From Cronobacter condimenti 1330 (lineage in GTDB: Bacteria; Pseudomonadota; Gammaproteobacteria; Enterobacterales; Enterobacteriaceae), in contig NZ_CP012264.1 in NCBI RefSeq assembly GCF_001277255.1, forward strand, positions 3,348,001-3,412,000: 64,000 nucleotides of DNA, read 5' to 3'. The position numbers and the translations under genes are program-made. Below the pieces are notes generated by a model. That model did not search any database. It was given only the letters and a program-made list of their open reading frames with translations, and was not told where the DNA came from. Of this stretch, positions 17,729 through 25,385 are shown piece by piece (position 1 is the first letter of the stretch; each line of letters opens with the position of its first letter).

Positions 17729-17948
17729 GGCATCGCATCTGACATTTAAAAAAAATCAAATCACTATTGATAATAATTCTCATTTTATCATGAGCAAAGA
17801 TCGAAGCCTTACGAGTCCCTAAGTGCTGCAAACCAATTACTCATTTCTCATCAAAAGAAGATGGTAAAAATTTTAGGCACCTTCTTAGGCACCACCGAAA
17901 AGTTGAATTAGACATTAATTTAATAAATTCAATTCATTACAAACTCAA

Positions 17949-17970
17949 TTCAGACTCCGCCAGCCCACCA
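17949..17970 (+). other. Degenerate tmRNA 3' end: attachment site at the island's right boundary
   Basis: The 22 bases up to GCCAGCCCACCA resemble the last bases of E. coli ssrA (TTCAACTCCCGCCAGCTCCACCA) with a few mismatches, and the bases that follow (AAATTCTCCATCGGTGATTA and onward) match the chromosomal sequence I recall directly downstream of ssrA. This is the expected attachment-site duplication left when an element integrates in the 3' end of ssrA; the functional gene should be left of the window. Confidence 0.8.
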
Positions 17971-18016
17971 AAATTCTCCATCGGTGATTACCAGAGTCAT
18001 CCGATGAAGTCCTAAG

Positions 18017-18049
18017 AGCCCGCACGGCGCAAGCCCTGCGGGCTTTTTT
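18017..18049 (+). terminator. Original ssrA terminator
   Basis: AGCCCGCA (18017-18024), a 12-base loop and TGCGGGCT (18037-18044), followed by a T-run. It is essentially the E. coli tmRNA terminator and is now separated from ssrA by the island. Confidence 0.85.
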
Positions 18050-18117
18050 GTGCCTTCAATTTGTCCCGCGAAGTCCGAAGAGAACTAATTAAATCCGAAC
18101 CTTTTAGGCCCATTGAT

Positions 18118-18195
18118 AGGCCCAACGAAAAGCTCTATTGTTTTCGTTGGGCCTAAACGCATGGAGACTCCCCATGGCAAGAAAAACCAAGCTTT
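18118..18195 (+). repeat. Integrase-leader repeat, copy 1, with the first codons of a P4-type integrase
   Basis: A dyad (CCCAACGAAAA...TTTTCGTTGGG) and GGAGACTCCCC precede an ATG at 18174 reading MARKTKLL, the start of P4-family integrases, after which the frame degenerates and stops 25 codons on. A diverged second copy lies at 19462-19535. It is where an integrase gene normally begins after ssrA, so it is the scar of an earlier insertion. Confidence 0.75.
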
Positions 18196-18297
18196 TAATC
18201 GCAACCGCACCGTGGTTTATAGTCACCATGGTCAGTCACCGAAGCGCTTAAGCGCCCCGCTCGGCACAAACCTGACGGGCTTATTTCATGTCGAGTG

Positions 18298-18756
18298 TCA
18301 GTAGACTTTTTGTTCGTAGTTATTACCTTTATCAACTACCCGCCAAATTTTCCACCGGCCATCTTCCTTACGAGTCCAGACCTGAAGATGCTTGGATTTG
18401 TTGTCTTCAATACCCAACCAGACATCCATTTTCATACTGGTTCCATCAGGAGTAGCAGGAGAAATCTTCAAGCGCCCTATCCACTCCGGATCATAGTCTT
18501 GGCAATACGTAAAATAATCCGAACCAAGCAACTCCTGCTCGGGCATATTATAAATAGTGGTCATGCGCGCGAGTAGTTTTTTGGATGCCCACTGATGCAA
18601 TGCTTTCGTTTTGATAAGGTCGTCTGGAGGCGTTTTACCAAATTCATTCAAATAGTAGGTGTAAAACTGAGTGATATCTTGCTGAATATCAGTCTAAGTG
18701 TTTGCGCTGGCAACAGGAAGATAAATTGCCAATAACAAAGTCAAGAGAAAACGCAT
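18298..18756 (-). pseudogene. DUF3828-type exported protein interrupted by an amber codon (putative immunity protein)
   Basis: Read from the ATG at 18756 there is a signal peptide (MRFLLTLLLAIYLPVASANT), then TAG at 18694-18696, then an uninterrupted frame (TDIQQDITQFYTYYLNEFGK... to VDKGNNYEQKVY) ending at 18298. The pattern of conserved residues (DYDPEWIGRLKISPA, DVWLGIEDNKSKHLQVWTRKEDGRWKIWRV) is like DUF3828 periplasmic proteins, which I recall next to secreted amidases. The ATG overlaps the stop of the amidase remnant upstream (TAATG), which points to an effector/immunity pair. The single TAG is the only lesion seen; the downstream ATG (18651) lacks a signal peptide. Confidence 0.72.
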
Positions 18757-19123
18757 TATTGTTTCCTGTAAATAACATAAGGTGGGTGATACCTACGATA
18801 TCCTGGCCCCGGATACATGTCTCTTTGTTTAAAATCCGAATACCATACTTTTCCATCAAACATCGTCATATGACCGCTGATGTTGCCTCCAGGATAGGGC
18901 TGTATAATCGCCACATCACCTTTTTCAGGTGCGGCTGATTGGGGTAATGCGATAAAACCTGCCTTTAGCAGAGAATCACCATAGTTTTTGCGTCACCCAC
19001 TCGTTTAAGGTTGATTCCCCCCGCGGCTATTGCCAGTCGCGTATATGTTGCACATTCAGAGTGAGATTTAGCCATAGCATGTTTGATTATATAATCGACA
19101 GCCGCTTCTTTATTCCATCCCAT
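18756..19123 (-). pseudogene. CHAP/NlpC-like peptidoglycan amidase, frameshifted (putative T6SS-type effector)
   Basis: The first part, from the ATG at 19123 (good AAGGG site), reads MGWNKEAAVDY... with HSECATYTRLAIAAGGINL (catalytic Cys24). At 18985-18990 the frame breaks in a run of five A on this strand; restoring one base gives 122 residues continuing NYGDSLLKAGF... GDVAIIQPYPGG, ISGHMTMFDG (catalytic His85) and PGPGYRRYHPPYVIY. The Cys/His arrangement and GHMTMFDG are those of small CHAP-type amidases used as type VI effectors. The reconstructed stop overlaps the DUF3828 start by one base. The effector role is inference. Confidence 0.72.
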
Positions 19124-19229
19124 ATAAACCCTTGTATAACCCCCAAAAAAATCAACACAATACAAAATGGTGCGATGCTACTCCTCTTGTAACAATGAAA
19201 AATAAGGGTAATCTTATTTTTGGCATTCC

Positions 19230-19461
19230 ATGATTGCTCAGGTTTTAAAGGAATTCAGATCCAGCCTAGAGGAGATCTTTATAATTCTTAATGAGGTAGA
19301 TGCTTCTACCTTCCTGGCTAATCTTCTTAACAACCCAACACTGATGATGGATGTCTGGAAAGAATAAGATGATAAGAGGCTCGTAACAGAGTACGTGACC
19401 AGGGAGCCAATCATTAAGGAGCGTGTTGTTTCAGCCCGCCTGTTATCAAAACAGCCTCGGC
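19230..19461 (+). pseudogene. Possible gene remnant next to the second integrase scar
   Basis: A 45-codon frame from ATG 19230 (MIAQVLKEFRSSLEEIFIIL...) ends at TAA 19365-19367, but the same frame continues open for about 30 more codons (DDKRLVTEYVTREPIIKERVV) to the integrase repeat. It looks like one coding region with a stop. I do not recognise a family; low confidence. Confidence 0.3.
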
Positions 19462-19613
19462 TCAACGGAAAGCTCTATTATTTTCGTTGGGCCTACACTC
19501 ATAGAGACTCCCCCTGGCAAGGAAAACTAAACCGTTAACCGATACAGAAAACAAAGCCGTCAAGCCTAAAGATACTAATTACTAGTTGTATGATGGTGAC
19601 GGGCTTACGCTGT
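19462..19613 (+). pseudogene. 5' remnant of a P4-type integrase (integrase-leader repeat, copy 2)
   Basis: The leader matches copy 1 at 18118-18195 (AACGGAAAGCTCTATTATTTTCGTTGGGCC, GAGACTCCCC). It is followed by CTG at 19514 in place of ATG and the frame ARKTKPLTDTENKAVKPK...NY, a TAG, then LYDGDGL, after which it is lost. ARKTKPLTD and YDGDGL are signature N-terminal pieces of P4/CP4-57 integrases. It is clearly dead: start mutated, stops in frame, catalytic part absent. Confidence 0.8.
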
Positions 19614-19996
19614 AAATGAGTCTCTGCAACTGAAAAACGAACAGATAAACAAAAGAACTACGGAACGCGGGAGGAAAACCGCACGATATTTTTGATTACA
19701 TCAACATTTTTTATAAAGCAAGCATCGGCATAGTGTGAATAATGGGATGTCATCGACACAATATAAAAAATATTATCAATCGTTCAGAAGTACCTGGATT
19801 ACCTGTGACGATGCAGACTGCTCAATGCCCGAGACGGACGTTCCTTTGTATTATTGGATGGGGAACATATATCCCCAACCACTATTACGATAACATCATG
19901 CCATCAAATAAATTAATTAGCTGGCTTAAAGTCCCTTAAACCAGCTGAACTATAAATATTCACTTCGCACACAACCGCAATAACTTTATGAGTCTT
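19614..19996. other. Non-coding or decayed region
   Basis: About 380 bases with overlapping short frames (e.g. 19742-19939 and 19747-19893) that match nothing I know. The composition is mixed. Probably decayed element DNA; no terminator or RNA gene is recognised. Confidence 0.4.
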
Positions 19997-20455
19997 TTAC
20001 TGTTCATCTGCATGAATCATTTTAATCTCTTCAACATGCCTTTTATTTAGGTTGATCTGGCACTGATAAATATAAGGCCAGTAGTCGTAGGCATCTTTCC
20101 CGATTTGCGAACCAACGCCTAAACAGAGATTCTTACGATACTCCTTCCAGGAATTTTGCGATTCAAGGAAAAGCTTACTGAAGACGTCACCAATAGTCTG
20201 TTGAGGATCCTCACCTTTGAAAACGGGACCACTATTGTTCTCCTTAATTTGCCTGACTGTTTTGGCAATTAACTCGTCCATATCTTTATTGCTTTTATCA
20301 CTAAGAGCGTGTAAGCATTCAGACGCTTTTCCTCGGCCAGCATTATTACGCCAACAATTATCAATTTCCGGCCCAGCTGTAATGTCTAATTTCTCAGTAC
20401 TGTAAGCTGACGGAATCAAGGTCATTAAAATAATTGTTATCAATATTTTTTTCAT
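19997..20455 (-). CDS. LprI-like periplasmic lysozyme-inhibitor protein (putative immunity)
   Basis: A 152-residue protein with a signal peptide (MKKILITIILMTLIPSAYS). The mature region shows four Cys (DNCWRN, SECLHAL, NLCLG, YQCQIN) and the N-terminal DUF1311/LprI-like pattern. LprI-type proteins inhibit lysozymes, so pairing with a muramidase is functionally sensible. The start overlaps the stop of the upstream muramidase gene by three bases (CAATGA), showing the two were made together. This gene is intact while the muramidase carries an in-frame stop. Confidence 0.68.
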   Translation of the reverse strand: MKKILITIILMTLIPSAYSTEKLDITAGPEIDNCWRNNAGRGKASECLHALSDKSNKDMDELIAKTVRQIKENNSGPVFKGEDPQQTIGDVFSKLFLESQNSWKEYRKNLCLGVGSQIGKDAYDYWPYIYQCQINLNKRHVEEIKMIHADEQ

Positions 20456-21375
20456 TGTAAATACCTGATTCTTTGTCTTGAAGGTTCATAACGCATCAGG
20501 GCTGGATCTTCCCGAATGAACTTTATAAGCGCTGTTCTGCCAGCTAATGCAGCCTCGACTAAGCTGGCTGGATATCGTGTGCCCTGATAAAAAATATCGA
20601 CAAGAACATCTTTAATTTTCTGATCGAGATCATCCCATGATGGTGCGTTCGGTTTTGTTGTTGCTGTTTTGACGTAAAAGTGCTTTGCGTAATTCTTTTT
20701 CTCTAAATAAGAACGCTTGAATAATTCAATTTGCTGAGCATAGCTTATCTCCCCAAATAACTGCCATGTGGTTTTGACAAAAAGCTTTGCCTGCCTTCCG
20801 CTAAGCTATGCAGCATTTGATGCAATCACTGCGCGATATTCTTCTATACCAATACTTCGCAATGTTGAGAAAATCTCGCCGGCAGTCCGCATTTTCATGT
20901 CATAACCGCGCCCTGGTGTGACCCCAGATACCTCACCAGGCCAATGCAGTATCCGGGAAAAAAATCCCGTTTTTTTAGGCGCTTTCTTGGGGGCATAATC
21001 CGGAAAGACATAATCATTCCCTTCAGCAGCAAAGGTAACCTGGCCTTCAGGCACACTTACCTGTACCGCCCCGACAGTTTTACGCCAGGGCTGTAAAACA
21101 ACATTATTTATCGCCTCCTGAAGCCAGATGTCTCCGGGATGGATCATACCCGTAGGCTTCATAGAGAGCATATTCTGAAACCAACGGATGCCGTCAATTG
21201 TATCTTTGTCACACTTGCCAGTAATTTTGACATCTCGCCCGGTGAGTTCTTGATAGCCGGACTCACTGAGCGTTTGCTGAAACCATAACACCTCTTCAGG
21301 CTTGTTGCCGCCGCACTCCCCCACAGTGGAGTCAATCCGGATAATATGTGGCCTGAATTTTTTTTGACTGCCCAT
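20452..21375 (-). pseudogene. Peptidoglycan-binding muramidase with one in-frame amber codon (putative effector)
   Basis: From ATG 21375 (AGGGAG site) the N-terminal 90 residues form a peptidoglycan-binding domain (EVLWFQQTLSESGYQ, DTIDGIRWFQNMLSMKPTG). A linker is followed by a lysozyme/pesticin-like catalytic region PGEVSGVTPGRGYD with Glu148, Thr153 and Asp159 in a plausible catalytic spacing. TAG at 20806-20808 (codon 190) interrupts it; the same frame then runs 117 more codons (LSGRQAKLF... IKDVLVDIFYQGTRYP... SRQRIRYLQ), typical of this fold's C-terminus. No other lesion is visible. It has no signal peptide, as expected for a type VI cargo effector. The LprI-like gene follows with overlap. 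Confidence 0.75.
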
Positions 21376-22201
21376 GAACACTCCCTTATCCCTAAACGCG
21401 TCAAAAGATTTTTTTACTATTATGCAAGGTTAAAGACAAAATCGTCATCAGAAAAAACTGTAACAAAAAACCATAACAGCTTTATAACGTTCAAAATAAA
21501 TGACTAAGACATACTTTTTTGCGGACTACCTGCACCTCTGGAGTATTAGCAATCCTGCATAGCTATTTATGTTGACTCGACACCATTTACCGAAAGCCCA
21601 TCCATTAATGCGCGATTATAGCGAGCTCTCTTGCACGGTAGAAAGCGTCATGGAGGTTTCGAGGCCAGCGCTTACATTTACACTACTGTGCTGAACAACA
21701 CTGCAATACACCTTGTTATATTGGAGTTATATTGGACGAGTTTTCCTTTAGATACCCTAAAATTAGAGCGGATCAAGAGACTATTCTCTAGCCCGTTCGG
21801 CCTCTACCACAGCCAGAAACCGAACACTGTATGCGGTGCTTAATAACGCGTTATATGTCAGGAAACAACGATAGCGTGTTTCATTTCAAACTCCCGCGAG
21901 CTTTGCCGCGTCGTCTGTCTGACTGGTAGCGACCGTACTATTGATTACAAGAGGTCACGCCTGCCTTGCAGGTTAACCTTTTATAGAGCCCTGCGCCGGT
22001 CATGCAGAGCGGGTCAGAACAAAATGTAAACCGATGACCATGGAATATGTCGCGAGAGACGAGCGTTGCCTGTCATCAAAGCAAGCGCATTCCTGAAAGA
22101 ATTCCCACCTGCGTTAATAACCTCAGGTAACAAATAAAAAGAGAAATGTCGGCGCGTAACCCGCTCAGCTTCGCAATATAATGCCGTCAGCCAGCCTACA
22201 C
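21376..22201. other. Gene-free stretch upstream of the BPSL0067 remnant
   Basis: About 830 bases without a supportable gene; the 70-codon frame at 21631-21843 has no homology I can see. Since the 3' end of a BPSL0067 gene survives at its right edge, the deletion or decay of that gene probably lies here. Confidence 0.5.
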
Positions 22202-22261
22202 TTTTTTCGGCATGCGCCCCGGGCAGAAAACAACGGAGATAACAATTATGTCATGGAATAA
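22202..22261 (+). pseudogene. 3' remnant of a BPSL0067-family gene
   Basis: Reading the frame that ends at TAA 22259-22261 gives FFRHAPRAENNGDNNYVME. The end of the intact BPSL0067-family gene at 60899-61300 reads FHKAPRAENNGDNYYVVE. The overlap with the following STY0301-type start is 14 bases in both places. Only about 19 codons remain; upstream the frame has no similarity. Confidence 0.75.
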
Positions 22262-22616
22262 ACCATTATTGCTGTACACAGCGTTGCTTAGCCTTTCCGC
22301 CATTGTCAGCGCCGAAAAAATAACATGCCCGAACGTGTTACAGGATGCGGCACTATCGCACCGTTTAAATGACGTCAGTCTGTTTCAGGGGCCGCCGGAA
22401 AAACAGGGTGAGCTAATGCCGGATAATGATAAGCACATCGTCTGGACGCTGAAAACGTATCAGGATTACGGCAAGAAAATGCATTTACCGCTCTGGTTGG
22501 TTTGCCGGTATGACAATACCGTGCGCACGGTTAACCTCGTAGTGCCTGAAACGGCAAGCCAGTGCATGGCCAGGTTTGGTGATAGCAAAAACATATTCCA
22601 CGCAGGTTGTGAGTAA
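22248..22616 (+). CDS. STY0301-family exported protein (orphan putative immunity)
   Basis: A 122-residue protein with signal peptide MSWNKPLLLYTALLSLSAIVSA and four Cys (ITCPN, LVCRYDN, SQCMAR, AGCE). It is a paralogue of the protein at 60547-60912, sharing VSLFQGPPE/ASLFVGPPK, LMPDND and WTLxxYQD. In that intact locus it follows a CHAP-like BPSL0067 gene with a 14-base overlap; here the partner is reduced to its last codons. The conserved pairing suggests a periplasmic immunity protein; the family's function is not established to my knowledge. Confidence 0.75.
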   Translation: MSWNKPLLLYTALLSLSAIVSAEKITCPNVLQDAALSHRLNDVSLFQGPPEKQGELMPDNDKHIVWTLKTYQDYGKKMHLPLWLVCRYDNTVRTVNLVVPETASQCMARFGDSKNIFHAGCE

Positions 22617-22632
22617 CTCGCCTTATTACGTT

Positions 22633-23007
22633 TTAAGGCTCGCCCAACACCAGTGGGCGATCGAAAAGCACTACACGCTCCGGCCGGGTGGCGGCATATT
22701 TAATGGTCACGCCAGTGCCGGAGGCAAAACGTTTATATTCTCTGACAGACATCACCTGAACCAGGCGCGATTGCACCTCTCGCCCGTCGCGGGTGTTAAA
22801 TCTGACGACCATGACGCATTTTACGTTATACCGGTGCAGGTGATTATCGCGGTGGATCGAGACGATATCGGCATTGGCGGCGATGCCGTTTTTCATAATA
22901 TCGGCCTCGATAAAACACTGGCGTATCCATAAGGCTGCCCGGCATAACAGAAATAACATCGCGATGCCCACGATAAGATAAACCGCATCGAAGAAATGTC
23001 TTTCCAT
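22633..23007 (-). CDS. Small inner-membrane protein, DUF3592-like
   Basis: A 124-residue protein with one N-terminal membrane helix (FFDAVYLIVGIAMLFLLCRAALWI) and a C-terminal beta-rich soluble part (GIAANADIVSIHRDN, YNVKCVMVVRFNTRDG, VTIKYAATRPERVVL) that resembles DUF3592 proteins. The ATG at 23007 has an AGGAG site; the frame is open further upstream without one. It is convergent with the STY0301-type gene, 16 bases apart. Function unknown. Confidence 0.65.
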   Translation of the reverse strand: MERHFFDAVYLIVGIAMLFLLCRAALWIRQCFIEADIMKNGIAANADIVSIHRDNHLHRYNVKCVMVVRFNTRDGREVQSRLVQVMSVREYKRFASGTGVTIKYAATRPERVVLFDRPLVLGEP

Positions 23008-23174
23008 CCTGGGATCTCCTGATAAGCATCGTCGTACTGACATCGGCGGATATGCCTGCGCATCATCAGGATAACGCGCCGGGCGGTGTAAATCTCCTGT
23101 CGCACGGAACAAAATAAAAAAGGCGAGAGGGTATTATCCCGTCTCGCCTGTGATGGTGTCAGAAATAGCGAATG

Positions 23175-25121
23175 TTACTTCGCCAGCTCCTGCAACGTAC
23201 GCAGCTGGGCGACGGCTTCCTGCATCGCGTCCATCCCTTTAGCGACCACTTTCAGGCGGCCCAGGCTCTGGGAGACGTTTTCACGCTCTTCGCTGGTCTG
23301 CTCGCTCATCGAGGCAATACGATCCGCGGCTTCGATACTGCGGTCTGCCATCGTCTGTGTCGCGTTGACCGTCTCGGTGGTGACCTGACGAATACGCGCG
23401 ATGGTCTCGACGGATTCGTTGATGCTCTTGGCCGTCGCTTCCGCCTGTTCGCGCGACAAATGAGCAAGACGACGGACTTCGCCCGCAACCACCGCAAAAC
23501 CGCGCCCCGATTCTCCGGCGCGCGCCGCTTCTACCGCAGCGTTGAGCGCCAGCAGGTTGGTCTGGTCGGCGATAGAACGAATGCCGCTGGTTATCTTCGT
23601 TATCCCATCAGAGATGCTTTCCAGATCGCTTAAGCCCTGCTCCAGACGATCCTGCGCTTCTCGGGTGTCACGGGCGGCGTTGCTCATGGAGCGAATATTG
23701 CCCTGCGCGATATCCAGCGTTTCAGTCTGTTGCGAGGTGGCGTGCTCCAGCAGCGGCAGCGTGGAGAGCAGCGGCGATAACTCCTGCTGGTAGCTTATCA
23801 CCTGCTCAATCACCTGCGATTGCATACGGTGCATCGCCTCCCAGCGGCGCAACGTGCGCTGGGCGTAGTGCGCGGCATAGGCCGCATACTCCACCGGGAA
23901 CTGGCTCATCGCCTGGTTAGGCTTATCGAAGAACACCAGCGCGGAAAGCGTCTGGTTAATCGGCACGCCGAGGATCTCCCCGAAGCTTGAAAAACCGGCG
24001 GCGGGGAGCTCACGGAAGAAATCTGCCCGTGGCAGCGTCGCGAGGTTGCCCATACGACGCAACACGCAGTCGTTAAGCAGCATCCCGGCCGGTTTGCCGT
24101 AGCGGCGCGTGAAGTTTTGCCAGTCCTGCACGGTGTGCGCGACAAAATCCGTCGCCTTCATCAGATACAGCCTGTCGCCGAACTCCAGATCGCAGAAGAA
24201 GCGGATCTGCGTATGTTCAATCTGGGCGATGGAGCGAATAAAGTAATCGTCGCCCACTTTTACCGCGAAGGTATACCCTTCCAGCGCCTGCCCGAGCTGA
24301 TCGGGTTTGCAGTTAAGCTGGCTTGCCAGATACGAGACGATGGGCTGTTGATGACCTTTTGCATCAAACAGCGATGTGACGGTACGCGCGACAGGGTCGG
24401 CGTGCGCCACCAGCCAGCTTTTATCGGTCGGCTGGAAGTTCTGGCTTTTAAACGGTGCGAAAGATTTGCCTGCCGCCATTTCACACAGCACGACAATCGC
24501 GCGCCCGTCCATCATGCGTCCATTGACGCTCATCCAGGTGCCGCTGAAATCAAGCTTGCCGCCCGCCGCCCCGCCAACCGCGAGGCACGGGAAACGCCCG
24601 GATTTATACCAGGCCTGCATCAGAAAACCTTCCGAGGCGGCAAGGCCGTCGCAGTAAATCAGCGCGAAGGTGCGATCGGCGCTGAGCGGCATACGCACAT
24701 CAAGCGCGCTAAGATCGTGCGAGATGGCTTCTACACGCTGCGCAGCGCCAGGAATGCGGGTGTGGAGATCGACCGAATGCACTTCATGACGACCAATCAG
24801 CGCTTTCGGCAGCAATAACCAGCTCCCTTCGTCGCTTTCCATATCACAATAGACCGTGGCTTTATTCTGCTGGCACAGGGTGCCGGTGGAAGAAAGTACC
24901 AGTACGGTACGTTCCGGCGTGGCGAAGCGCTGCCAGGCCTGACTTACCGCCTGGAAACTCGCATTGGGCGGTACAAATACCATCAAGATGCCCGGCTTAT
25001 CCGGTACGCCTGCTTCCCGTAACGATGCAGGTAATTTTTTGCAGCGATAGACACCGCTACGGGGGCTTTGCGCCGAAAACGTCCGTCCTGGACCCGTTAT
25101 TAATGTTGACAGGATCCCCAT
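23175..25121 (-). CDS. Cytosolic FIST-domain methyl-accepting chemotaxis protein
   Basis: A 648-residue sensor without membrane segments. Residues about 40-240 form FIST_N (AWQRFATPERTVLVLSSTGTL, FPCLAVGGAAGGKLDF), about 250-400 FIST_C, a domain thought to bind small ligands such as amino acids, and about 470-648 the MCP signalling hairpin with the CheA/CheW-contact tip RSIADQTNLLALNAAVEAAR and GRGFAVVAGEVRRLA. It is therefore a soluble chemoreceptor. No pentapeptide tether (it ends QELAK). The start has a GAGG site. No counterpart exists at this position in E. coli K-12. Confidence 0.9.
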   Translation of the reverse strand: MGILSTLITGPGRTFSAQSPRSGVYRCKKLPASLREAGVPDKPGILMVFVPPNASFQAVSQAWQRFATPERTVLVLSSTGTLCQQNKATVYCDMESDEGSWLLLPKALIGRHEVHSVDLHTRIPGAAQRVEAISHDLSALDVRMPLSADRTFALIYCDGLAASEGFLMQAWYKSGRFPCLAVGGAAGGKLDFSGTWMSVNGRMMDGRAIVVLCEMAAGKSFAPFKSQNFQPTDKSWLVAHADPVARTVTSLFDAKGHQQPIVSYLASQLNCKPDQLGQALEGYTFAVKVGDDYFIRSIAQIEHTQIRFFCDLEFGDRLYLMKATDFVAHTVQDWQNFTRRYGKPAGMLLNDCVLRRMGNLATLPRADFFRELPAAGFSSFGEILGVPINQTLSALVFFDKPNQAMSQFPVEYAAYAAHYAQRTLRRWEAMHRMQSQVIEQVISYQQELSPLLSTLPLLEHATSQQTETLDIAQGNIRSMSNAARDTREAQDRLEQGLSDLESISDGITKITSGIRSIADQTNLLALNAAVEAARAGESGRGFAVVAGEVRRLAHLSREQAEATAKSINESVETIARIRQVTTETVNATQTMADRSIEAADRIASMSEQTSEERENVSQSLGRLKVVAKGMDAMQEAVAQLRTLQELAK

Positions 25122-25346
25122 GGTGGCCTCTTTTTATCTATATAATTCAAATTATTCAGAGAAATACTCCTCCCTGCCCCTCTGTTATCGGCAAAATTGT
25201 CGGTAAAAACAGTTCATTTACTAAAATAATGTTAAGCGTGAGTTAAACCGCACGGTTTATAAGTAAATAAATGCAACGAAACGGCTAAAGAGTGAGCAGG
25301 CTCTCACGCGCGTGTGGTGGGTGAAAATTCGGGAGGGCAAGGCGCA

Positions 25347-25369
25347 AAAAACCCGCCGAAGCGGGTTTT
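25347..25369 (-). terminator. Intrinsic terminator of yqaE
   Basis: AAAACCCGC (25347-25356 region), loop CGAA, GCGGGTTTT, with T-run on the minus strand, 17 bases after the yqaE stop. The A/T flanks on both sides would allow action in both directions. Confidence 0.8.
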
Positions 25370-25385
25370 GAAAAAGCGGTGTGGG

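Larger units (their letters stand above)
1..17970. mobile_element. CP4-57-like genomic island in ssrA, right part (left end outside window)
   Basis: An accessory block running from the window edge to a degenerate tmRNA 3' end. It carries an AlpA-type regulator, a DUF3987 (YfjI-type) protein, a YfjR-like regulator, YfjQ, RadC/YfjY, YpjJ, YfjZ and YpjF in the order known from E. coli prophage CP4-57, plus defence cargo (type I restriction-modification with an AAA-HNH pair, and HEPN-like genes). Parts such as 6.2-9.3 kb and 12.6-15 kb look clearly more AT-rich than the 23-64 kb backbone. No integrase for this island is in the window; it would be expected left of position 1, beside the intact ssrA. 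That hsdMS belongs to the same element is inferred from continuity. Confidence 0.65.

Noticed and set aside
18017..18049. Terminator of the ypjF operon
   Set aside because: It matches the original tmRNA terminator and lies beyond the attachment site; it may stop island transcripts, but it did not evolve for them.
19742..19939. 66-codon frame, and an overlapping 48-codon frame from 19747
   Set aside because: Neither is recognised, they exclude each other, and the area is decayed element DNA.
23172..24818. Long plus-strand open frames opposite the FIST chemoreceptor
   Set aside because: They mirror the codon pattern of the real gene in GC-rich DNA, have no ribosome-binding sites and no recognisable domains.
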